Positions 1-4,971 of a stretch of DNA of 6,126 bases are shown piece by piece. The stretch comes from Chloroflexota bacterium. Its GTDB lineage: Bacteria > Chloroflexota > Anaerolineae > Anaerolineales > UBA11579. The notes below the pieces were generated by a model, which made no database searches, was not told where the DNA came from, and saw only the letters and a program-made list of their open reading frames with translations. Location: NCBI GenBank assembly GCA_003486225.1, contig DNGN01000041.1:4441-10566 (forward strand). The letters run 5' to 3'. Numbering within the stretch: position 1 is the first letter of the stretch; every line of letters starts with the position of its first letter. The position numbers and the translations under genes are program-made.

Positions 1-563
1 GCGAAATTATAGTAGAAGGCAAAGGCTTCCATCTGGTTGCCGCGGTGGATCTCTTTCATGGTCAGGATCCAGAACAGGTCAAAGCGCATCTTGGCAGCCT
101 CAACTGCGGTTTTCATATTCCCCAGCATACCCTCGATATCCAGCGGCTCCTCCACCACCAGCCCCGGTTTATCAAACCAGATCAAAGGCTGGCCGTGAGT
201 CCGGAACTGCATAAAACGGTCTGCCTGGCTGCTCTCCTGGATAATGACCAGGTCCAGCATCAGGTAGGGGCTGGCATCCTTAAAGCGGTAAAAGCACTGC
301 GAATGACCATGCCAGGTCGGCTCAGGCAGCCGGTAGCGGTAATCCGTTTCGCTCAGGTCCGCCAGGGCCTTCTCGACATCCTCGAATGCCTGTTCGACAA
401 ATCCGTCTTTGATGATCACCTGCACATCGGCATCCGACCATTCATCCACCCGGTCAAAGCCGGCCGCGCCGCCTTCCCACATGGCCAGGGCATAATCTTT
501 TTCCTGCAGGGCATCCACCAGGGTGTGCAATAAGTCCTGGCGCTCAATTGGGTATTTCTCCAT
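1..563 (-). CDS. Nucleotidyltransferase-fold protein, 3' part missing at window edge
   Basis: An open frame runs from ATG at 563 to the left edge: 187 whole codons and no stop, so the C-terminus lies outside. The protein has the signature of the Pol-beta/MNT nucleotidyltransferase superfamily. A G31-G32 pair is followed by eleven residues and then S43-D44-A45-D46 in a hydrophobic strand (DVQVII). A third candidate acidic residue is D104 in the strand LMLDLVI. In this superfamily these three acids bind two metal ions and transfer a nucleotide to a hydroxyl of a drug, protein or RNA. The start is fixed by AAGGAGG (571-577) seven bases upstream. Aminoglycoside adenylyltransferase-like enzymes share this layout, but nothing seen here shows the substrate, so resistance should not be assumed. 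The gene follows a terminator and probably has its own promoter. The antisense 162-codon frame over it has no recognisable content and is taken as a shadow. Confidence 0.8.
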   Translation of the reverse strand, partial: MEKYPIERQDLLHTLVDALQEKDYALAMWEGGAAGFDRVDEWSDADVQVIIKDGFVEQAFEDVEKALADLSETDYRYRLPEPTWHGHSQCFYRFKDASPYLMLDLVIIQESSQADRFMQFRTHGQPLIWFDKPGLVVEEPLDIEGMLGNMKTAVEAAKMRFDLFWILTMKEIHRGNQMEAFAFYYNF

Positions 564-570
564 CAGATGG

Positions 571-577
571 CCTCCTT
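571..577 (-). promoter_or_regulatory. Ribosome binding site of the nucleotidyltransferase gene
   Basis: AAGGAGG on the minus strand, seven bases before ATG 563. It is the strongest Shine-Dalgarno match in the window and decides the start of a gene that has no visible stop. Confidence 0.8.
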
Positions 578-595
578 GAAAACTTGATGAGCAGG

Positions 596-601
596 ATTAT
601 A
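596..601 (-). promoter_or_regulatory. Possible -10 element for the nucleotidyltransferase gene
   Basis: A perfect TATAAT on the minus strand lies between the upstream terminator and the ribosome binding site, giving a predicted start near 589. There is no good -35 at 16-18 bases; the TTGAGA further upstream is 27 bases away. Small inverted repeats sit just upstream (ATGGA-A-TCCAT at 618-628 and GGGT-GGCA-ACCC at 605-616) and could be an activator or repressor site. The promoter call is therefore tentative. Confidence 0.35.
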
Positions 602-663
602 AACCGGGTGGCAACCCATGGAATCCATTCTCAAGTTTGTTTAATAAATGTGGCATTAAGGAT

Positions 664-693
664 AAAGGGACAGGCGTTTGCCTGTCCCTTTTT
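664..693 (-). terminator. Intrinsic terminator after the LysM gene
   Basis: A perfect 12-bp stem AAAGGGACAGGC / GCCTGTCCCTTT (664-675 and 680-691) closes a four-base loop. It starts 24 bases after the LysM stop codon. The minus-strand transcript ends in CCCUUUAUCCUU, a modest U tract. The plus-strand reading has five T (689-693), so the element could stop transcription in both directions. No plus-strand gene lies upstream, so its main job is to end the LysM transcript and insulate the nucleotidyltransferase gene. Confidence 0.8.
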
Positions 694-714
694 ATGCCAG
701 AATAAAAGTTCGAC

Positions 715-1431
715 TTATGGGGTTGCAGTGGGCGTTGGCGTCTCCTGCGGTGTGGGGGTCTGGGTGGGTCCGAAGGTAGGTGTAATGATGTAATACGGGA
801 TCTTCAAGACCTGGCCGGGGAAGATCGATGAAGCGTCTTCCAGGTCATTTTCTTCCACAATGCGTTCAATGGTAGAGAGATACTCCTCGGAGATCAGCAG
901 CAGGGTGTCTCCCGGAAGCACAAAGTACTCGATGATAGCGCCGCGCGGCAGGTTAGGCGGCAGCGGGGTGGCAGTTGGCAAACCCATATCCGGATTTGGA
1001 ATCAGCAGCGAATCCCCGGCATATAAAATGGATTCGTAGGTCAGGCCGTTCAGAAGCATAATCCAGACATACTCAACACCGAACTGATCGGCAATCGAGA
1101 TCAGCGAGTCGCCTGCCTGGACAGTATAGGGGAAGGGCTCTGACGGGGTGGGTACGAGAGTCTCGGTGGGGACTGAGGTCTCAGACGGCAGCGGAGTTTC
1201 AGTGGCTGTCGCGGTTGGGGGCAAGGGTGTGTTGGTGAAGGTCGCGGTTGGGGTTGGGGTATCGGCGGGGCCAAAACTAAAAGATGCCCCTCTGGCCCAC
1301 ATAAAAATCAGCAAGATCCCGACAGCCACCAAGATAATTGCGGCCCCTCCCATGATGAGCGGGCCGTATTTTTGTCGGCGCTCCCGATCCTGTTTATACC
1401 GTTGAAAAGAAGGTCTGTTTGCCATATGCAT
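715..1431 (-). CDS. Membrane-anchored protein with two LysM domains and Pro/Thr-rich linkers
   Basis: 238 residues. A basic N-terminus (RYKQDRERRQK) precedes one membrane segment at about residues 24-46, then a Pro/Thr-rich linker (about 57-98), LysM domain 1 (102-145, YTVQAGDSL...LLIP), a second Pro-rich linker, LysM domain 2 (169-212, YFVLPGDTL...LKIP) and a Pro/Thr-rich tail (217-238). The basic residues before the membrane segment predict cytoplasmic N and outside C. LysM domains bind N-acetylglucosamine polymers such as peptidoglycan, so the protein probably tethers the membrane to wall or surface glycan. No catalytic domain is present. Two in-frame ATGs compete: 1431 and 1425 (M3). The only Shine-Dalgarno-like AGG is two bases from the first and eight from the second, so 1425 (MANRPS) is the more likely start; the longer frame is given. 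The gene lies 152 bases after the phosphoesterase and is followed by a strong terminator. Confidence 0.88.
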   Translation of the reverse strand: MHMANRPSFQRYKQDRERRQKYGPLIMGGAAIILVAVGILLIFMWARGASFSFGPADTPTPTATFTNTPLPPTATATETPLPSETSVPTETLVPTPSEPFPYTVQAGDSLISIADQFGVEYVWIMLLNGLTYESILYAGDSLLIPNPDMGLPTATPLPPNLPRGAIIEYFVLPGDTLLLISEEYLSTIERIVEENDLEDASSIFPGQVLKIPYYIITPTFGPTQTPTPQETPTPTATP

Positions 1432-1583
1432 TACCTATTCGTGTATCAATCGTGAAACCTATACAGCCATCATGATTCCCCGATCGGCCAATCCGATCAT
1501 GCGTAGGATTGGATTCTACCGCATTTTCAGGATATTTTTATCAAATCTAGAATTTTAATTCTATCGCAATTGGATTCTCGGAA
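1432..1583. other. Intergenic region with inverted repeats between phosphoesterase and LysM genes
   Basis: 152 bases without a gene. It holds an AT-rich inverted repeat TAGAAT-TTTA-ATTCTA (1548-1563) and a perfect 6-bp repeat GATCGG-CCAAT-CCGATC (1482-1498). A short imperfect hairpin lies at 1503-1519 (GTAGGAT-TGG-ATTCTAC). The phrase ATTGGATTCT occurs twice (near 1508 and 1569). No hairpin here is followed by a clear U tract in the minus direction, so I see no convincing terminator for the RNase J-phosphoesterase unit, and read-through into the LysM gene is possible. Confidence 0.5.
1535..1543 (-). promoter_or_regulatory. Possible extended -10 promoter for the LysM gene
   Basis: Minus-strand TGATAAAAA is an extended -10 (TG, one base, TAAAAA). 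It closely resembles the TGATAAAAT elements in the RNase J/P-loop divergent region. The matching -35 position (1558-1563) reads TAGAAT, which is poor. The predicted start near 1528 would give a leader of about 100 bases that includes the GATCGG hairpin at 1482-1498. Confidence 0.35.
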
Positions 1584-2069
1584 CTAAGCCAGTTCAATGA
1601 TTTCAGCACGCACTGCGGTCTGCTGGATGCGCAGGAGTGCCACGGCGGGGCTGGTTCCCATGCGGGGAAAGGTTGGGCTGCCAGGATTGAGATACAGCAC
1701 TCCCTGGCGCTCCTGGATGCGCGGAACATGCGAATGGCCATAGACCACCACATCAAAGCCTGCCGCTCGCGGGTCGATATCCAGGTCCATCAAATCGTGG
1801 ATCACATAAATAAAAACACCCCCTAGCTGCACCACCTCAGAATGTGGCAGGGAACGCAGTTCGTCATGCGTATCTGAATTGCCGCGTACAGCAGTGAATT
1901 TGTTGGCCTGCCGTAAGGATTCCAGCACCTGGGGGGTGGTCAGGTCACCGGCATGGATGATGAGGGAGACCCCCTCAAGCGCCTGCAGTACCTGGGGAGG
2001 CAGCCTGCCGTGCGTATCGGAGACTACCCCCACCAAGATTTCTTTGTGCGCTTGAGCTACATCTGACAT
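1584..2069 (-). CDS. YfcE/YsnB/MJ0936-type metallophosphoesterase
   Basis: 161 residues, a usual full length for this small calcineurin-like family. All metal-binding motifs of the fold appear in order: D18-x-H20 (SDTHG), G41-D42 (HAGDL), G63-N64-S65-D66, H91 (VIHD), G111-H112-S113-H114 and the NPGS turn (128-131). Family members are cytoplasmic, Mn- or Ni-dependent phosphodiesterases with activity on artificial diesters; the natural substrate is unsettled. Its ATG shares one base with the TGA of RNase J (TGATG at 2071-2067) and no Shine-Dalgarno sequence precedes it. It is therefore probably translated by re-initiation after RNase J and co-expressed with it, which suggests a role in RNA-fragment or phosphoester turnover; that role is inference. 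Confidence 0.93.
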   Translation of the reverse strand: MSDVAQAHKEILVGVVSDTHGRLPPQVLQALEGVSLIIHAGDLTTPQVLESLRQANKFTAVRGNSDTHDELRSLPHSEVVQLGGVFIYVIHDLMDLDIDPRAAGFDVVVYGHSHVPRIQERQGVLYLNPGSPTFPRMGTSPAVALLRIQQTAVRAEIIELA

Positions 2070-3721
2070 CAGACGATATCGACATTGGTGAAGATCATGG
2101 GGCGCCGACGGCTTCGTTCGTGCAGCAGATTGCGTAAAGCCCGCTCCAATTCACCTTCGATAGCCCCTTTTTCCTTGTCCACTTTGCCGTGGGCCAGCAC
2201 ATCTTCGATGGTCTCGTTGATATCGGAATACAGTTCTTCCGCTTCGTATTTATATACAAAGCCGCGGGTGATGATCTCCGGATCGCGCAGCTGGAAGAAG
2301 TCTTTATCCACCAGCAGGCTGACCGAGATAAACCCATCCCGCGAGAGTGCTTCGCGTTCCCGCACCACGGCCGGACCGACATCCCCCACCCGTGAGCCAT
2401 CCACAAACACATAACCACCGGGGATGCGGTTGCCAATCCTCATAAGCTCATCTTCAAACTCGATGATGGTGCCGTTCTCGACCACCGCGATATTTTCAGG
2501 CGGGATACCCAGTTCTTCGCCCATTTTACCGTGCTGGCGCAGATGGCGCAGCTCGCCATGCATGGGGATCAGGTATTTGGGCTTCACCAGATGCAGCATC
2601 AGCTTCATCTCTTCCTGGCTGGCATGCCCGGAAACATGTACCGGGCTGATGGGGTCGTAGATCACATTGGCCCCGCGCTGGAAGAGCTTGTTGATCGTGC
2701 GATAAACCGTTTCTTCGTTACCCGGGATAGGATGGGAAGACAGCACAATCGTATCCCCTTCCTGGACATCAAACTGCCGATTGCGTCCCGTAGCCAGGCG
2801 CCCCATAATTGAGGTAGGTTCCCCCTGGGAACCAGTGCACATCAGCACCACCTCTTTGGGTTTCATTTTTAAGGCTTGATCCAACGAGACAATCAGATCT
2901 TCTGGCAGGTCTAGGTAGCCCAGTTGGGTGGCCATTTTTGCGTTCTCACGCATGCTCATACCCACAAAAGCCATCTTGCGGCCGTGGTTTCGGGCCGCTG
3001 TGCCAACTTGCTGCATGCGGGAAATCAGCGAGGCAAAGGAAGCCACCAATATGCGGCCTTTGGCCTCGCGGAAAACCTCATCAAATGCCGGGTCAATCAC
3101 CCGTTCCGAGGGAGTCCAGCCAGGTGTATCAGCATTGGTGGAGTCTGCCAGCAGAGCCAGCACGTCCCGGCCAGACCATTCCGAGAGCTTGGCATAATCC
3201 GTCGGCCAATTATCCACTGGGGTGTGGTCGAACTTGTAGTCACCGGTGTGCACCACCAAGCCTTCCGGGGTGGTGATACCCAGGGCTACGCCATCCGGAA
3301 TGGAATGGCAGACATGGGCAAACTCGATTTCAAAAACGCCAATCTTGATCTTCTCGCCCGCCTGAACGGTGTGCAGTTGGGCCTTTTCCAGATGCCCGCT
3401 GCGAGCCAGCTTTACTTCCAGCAAGCCGCGCGTCAGCGGCGTGGCGTAGATCGGCGCATCGATCTCATCCAGCACATGCCCGATCGCACCAGTATGATCT
3501 TCATGGCCGTGTGTGATGACAATGCCGCGCACTTTATTGCGTCGGTTAATTAAATATTGAAAATCTGGAATGATGTAATCAATTCCAAGCATATCATTCT
3601 CAGGAAACATGATGCCGGTATCTACGATCAGAATATCATCCTCATATTCGTAGACCATCATGTTTTTACCTATTTCCCCTAACCCCCCCAGGGGAACAAT
3701 TCTTAAACTGTTTGAACTCAT
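2069..3721 (-). CDS. rnj: Ribonuclease J
   Basis: 550 residues, close to the roughly 555 usual for bacterial RNase J. It is a metallo-beta-lactamase/beta-CASP enzyme that degrades RNA 5'-3' and also cuts internally, acting in mRNA decay and rRNA maturation in the cytoplasm. Visible motifs are H71-G-H73-E-D75-H76 (zinc-binding HxHxDH), H139 in CHSIPDG, D161 in HTGDYKFDH, LLADSTN (190-196), CTGSQGEP (295-302), HVSGHAS (362-368) and PMHGE with H388. A C-terminal domain follows (about 450-550) and ends in an Arg-rich stretch (RSRRRP) before TNVDIV. Nothing is missing from the active site. The start ATG is preceded by AGGA with a rather long ten-base gap. The first gene of a two-gene unit, it has a long structured leader upstream (3722 to about 4012) with an early terminator, which suggests control of its own expression. 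Confidence 0.97.
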   Translation of the reverse strand: MSSNSLRIVPLGGLGEIGKNMMVYEYEDDILIVDTGIMFPENDMLGIDYIIPDFQYLINRRNKVRGIVITHGHEDHTGAIGHVLDEIDAPIYATPLTRGLLEVKLARSGHLEKAQLHTVQAGEKIKIGVFEIEFAHVCHSIPDGVALGITTPEGLVVHTGDYKFDHTPVDNWPTDYAKLSEWSGRDVLALLADSTNADTPGWTPSERVIDPAFDEVFREAKGRILVASFASLISRMQQVGTAARNHGRKMAFVGMSMRENAKMATQLGYLDLPEDLIVSLDQALKMKPKEVVLMCTGSQGEPTSIMGRLATGRNRQFDVQEGDTIVLSSHPIPGNEETVYRTINKLFQRGANVIYDPISPVHVSGHASQEEMKLMLHLVKPKYLIPMHGELRHLRQHGKMGEELGIPPENIAVVENGTIIEFEDELMRIGNRIPGGYVFVDGSRVGDVGPAVVREREALSRDGFISVSLLVDKDFFQLRDPEIITRGFVYKYEAEELYSDINETIEDVLAHGKVDKEKGAIEGELERALRNLLHERSRRRPMIFTNVDIV

Positions 3722-3731
3722 AAATATATTT

Positions 3732-3735
3732 TCCT
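3732..3735 (-). promoter_or_regulatory. rnj: Ribosome binding site of RNase J
   Basis: Minus-strand AAAAGGAAAA with AGGA ten bases before ATG 3721. The match is short and the spacing long, in an A/U-rich, probably unstructured stretch. Confidence 0.55.
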
Positions 3736-3883
3736 TTTAATAACCCCAACCTCTGCCGACCTTAAATATCCAGGCAGGCAGTGATCAGGTAACAAGGGAA
3801 TCGTGCCTGAAATATTCCGATTTGGAAAAGCAAAAGAATGGAGCCAGTGGCTCCTGAAAACCTCTTTTCGATTCCCCTTATCC

Positions 3884-3912
3884 AGTATGTTATTTTGCTG
3901 CAACCTTTTCAA
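3884..3912 (-). promoter_or_regulatory. Possible second promoter (P2) of RNase J
   Basis: TTGAAA (3907-3912), a 17-base spacer, then CATACT (3884-3889): five of six and four of six matches to the sigma-70/SigA consensus. The predicted start near 3877 falls at the 5' arm of the GGGAATCG/CGATTCCC domain. It would bypass the early terminator and give a leader of about 155 bases. A competing candidate is the extended -10 TGATAAAAG at 3927-3935. Confidence 0.35.
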
Positions 3913-3963
3913 GGTGGGCAGCACACCTTTTATCAAGACTGTGTAAGTCTTGTTGGGTTCTAT

Positions 3964-3998
3964 AAAAAAAGCAACCCGGCAAAGAATCTGGCCGGGCC
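3964..3998 (-). terminator. Early intrinsic terminator/attenuator in the RNase J leader
   Basis: On the minus strand, GGCCCGGC (3991-3998) pairs with GCCGGGUU (3973-3980): six GC pairs plus two G-U, with a ten-base loop. Two bases later come seven U (3970-3964). It starts only about 15 bases after the predicted start from P1, so a terminated RNA would be about 50 bases long. No minus-strand gene lies upstream that it could serve. Its 3' arm can pair differently: GGGUU (3973-3977) with AACCC (3955-3959), across the U tract. That gives a simple anti-terminator option. Confidence 0.7.
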
Positions 3999-4018
3999 TT
4001 ACCAGTCATGCAGGACAT

Positions 4019-4047
4019 ATTTTATCATAGATACAGGCGGTTGTCAA
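4019..4047 (-). promoter_or_regulatory. Promoter P1 of RNase J
   Basis: TTGACA (4042-4047, exact consensus), a 17-base spacer, then TAAAAT (4019-4024), five of six matches and preceded by an extended TG. It is the best promoter match in the window and points toward RNase J. Predicted start near 4012. Confidence 0.75.
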
Positions 4048-4165
4048 AATGAATTGAAACCGCAGCAGGGCCCCGTCAAAGACCCCCTGCATCCCGGAAA
4101 GGCAATCTCCCAGGGTCCTGCAGGCGGCTCATCAAGCGATTGGTGAGCACCCGGTGGCATTTTCT
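4048..4165. other. Spacer between divergent promoters, with overlapping inverted repeats
   Basis: Contains GCAGGG...CCCTGC (4065-4070 with 4085-4090, 14-base loop), GACCC...GGGTC (4081-4085 with 4113-4117) and the palindrome CCTGCAGG (4117-4124). The arms overlap, so only one can form at a time. The spacer lies upstream of both predicted transcription starts, which favours a protein-binding or supercoiling-sensitive site over an RNA structure. I see no convincing gene here. The minus-strand frame 4273-4076 runs into the P-loop gene and looks spurious. Confidence 0.35.
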
Positions 4166-4174
4166 TGATAAAAT
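4166..4174 (+). promoter_or_regulatory. Extended -10 promoter of the P-loop gene
   Basis: TGATAAAAT is an extended -10 element (TG, one base, TAAAAT) with no good -35 at normal spacing. The predicted start near 4181 gives a short leader of about 25 bases that carries the ribosome binding site. Confidence 0.5.
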
Positions 4175-4194
4175 AGACTCTTGATTGAAAAAAT

Positions 4195-4200
4195 AAGGAG
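4195..4200 (+). promoter_or_regulatory. Ribosome binding site of the P-loop gene
   Basis: AAGGAG, five bases before ATG 4206; supports that start over any later Met. Confidence 0.75.
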
Positions 4201-4205
4201 AACCC

Positions 4206-4934
4206 ATGCCAGAGAATGCCTTTAACCTATTGCTACTCATCGCCCGCCCGGCAGCTGGAAAAAGTGAAATCATTGACTACCTGAAGCGCACACCCACTCA
4301 AGAGCGGATCGAACGCTTCCATATTGGAGATTTCGAGGAACTGGATGACTTCCCAATGCTGTGGACCTGGTTTGAGGAAGATAAAATCCTCGAAGAGATG
4401 GGGAAAAACCGCCTGCACACGGATACAGACGGCTATTTCAAATATGATTATCTTTGGGATGTGCTGATCCGGCGCATTTCACTGGATTACCGCAAGATGC
4501 TGCGCGACCAGCCCAGCTATCACCAGAACAAAACCGCGATCATCGAATTTGCACGCGGCAGCCAGCACGGCGGTTTTAAACGTGCCTTTGAACATCTCAG
4601 CCGGGAAGTGGTGGAGCAGATGGCAGTTTTGTATCTCAATGTATCCTGGGAAGAATCGCTGCGCAAGAACCAGGCCCGTTTCAACCCGGATCGCCCGGAC
4701 AGCATCCTAGAACACGGCCTGCCAGACGAAAAGATGGCCGTCCTCTACCGCGAGAGCGATTGGGCAGAAATCAGCGCTCAGAATGCCGAATTCCTCACCA
4801 TTCAGGGAACTCAGGTGCCCTATGCGGTCTTTGAAAACGAAGATGATGTCACCACGGCACGCGGAGCGGCCTTGGGACAGCGCCTGGAAGAAACGCTCAA
4901 CATACTCTGGCAGCGCTACCAGCAAAAAAGTTAA
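4206..4934 (+). CDS. P-loop NTPase, probably kinase-like, function unknown
   Basis: 242 residues, soluble, with no membrane segment. It opens with a hydrophobic strand (FNLLLLIA) and a Walker A-like loop ARPAAGKS (13-20). The first Gly of GxxxxGK[ST] is Ala, but G18-K19-S20 are intact, so nucleotide binding is likely. The strand AIIEFARG (111-118) ends in an acidic residue, as Walker B strands often do. Basic residues at R153/K154/R158/R163 in the SWEESLRKNQARFNPDRPD region could form a mobile lid like that of adenylate-type kinases. The segment HTDTDGYFKYDYLWDV (71-86) is rich in acidic and aromatic residues and could bind substrate. The overall order resembles small-molecule or nucleotide kinases, but I do not recognise a named family and the phosphate acceptor is unknown. 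The gene diverges from RNase J and has a good AAGGAG site. It lies 37 bases before the C39-like gene with no terminator between them. Confidence 0.8.
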   Translation: MPENAFNLLLLIARPAAGKSEIIDYLKRTPTQERIERFHIGDFEELDDFPMLWTWFEEDKILEEMGKNRLHTDTDGYFKYDYLWDVLIRRISLDYRKMLRDQPSYHQNKTAIIEFARGSQHGGFKRAFEHLSREVVEQMAVLYLNVSWEESLRKNQARFNPDRPDSILEHGLPDEKMAVLYRESDWAEISAQNAEFLTIQGTQVPYAVFENEDDVTTARGAALGQRLEETLNILWQRYQQKS

Positions 4935-4971
4935 CGGTAGAAATCCTTTTTATATGTTGTCTGAATGACAT

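Larger units (their letters stand above)
3722..4012 (-). promoter_or_regulatory. Long structured 5' leader of RNase J (predicted)
   Basis: About 290 bases from the predicted start of promoter P1 to the RNase J ATG. In transcript order it holds the early terminator (3998-3964); a perfect 7-bp hairpin CAAGACT/AGTCTTG (3934-3952); AAGGTG/CACCTT (3911-3929), which competes with a GCTGC/GCAGC-based hairpin using the same bases; and a domain closed by GGGAATCG/CGATTCCC (3796-3803 with 3869-3876). That domain contains the perfect hairpin GGAGCC-AGT-GGCTCC (3840-3854), followed on the minus strand by a U-rich stretch. The 3' arm of the domain is itself enclosed by an alternative TGCCTG/CAGGCA pairing (3804-3809 with 3775-3780). 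I recognise no known riboswitch or T-box consensus. A 72-codon TTG frame crosses it but lacks a ribosome binding site. Confidence 0.5.

Noticed and set aside
45..533. 162-codon plus-strand frame over the left end
   Set aside because: It lies antisense to the nucleotidyltransferase frame, which has the catalytic motif and a strong ribosome site. The plus-strand protein shows no recognisable domain.
721..1270. G-rich runs on the plus strand (730-768 and 1217-1270) as possible G-quadruplexes
   Set aside because: They are the complement of Pro/Thr codons (CCN, ACN) in the LysM linkers. Loop lengths are long (about 21-22 bases in each cluster), and coding composition explains them.
2924..3553. 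209-codon plus-strand frame
   Set aside because: It is antisense to the RNase J catalytic region, which is unmistakable. The protein is His/Arg/Ala-rich without domain signals, as expected of a shadow.
3718..3936. 72-codon TTG-start frame in the RNase J leader, whose TGA overlaps the RNase J ATG
   Set aside because: The ATGA overlap would fit a coupled leader peptide, but there is no ribosome site before the TTG, no other internal Met start and no recognisable protein character. The hairpins explain the region better.
4076..4273. 65-codon minus-strand frame crossing the P-loop start
   Set aside because: It overlaps the 5' end of a better-supported gene, has no ribosome site and stops inside the divergent spacer.
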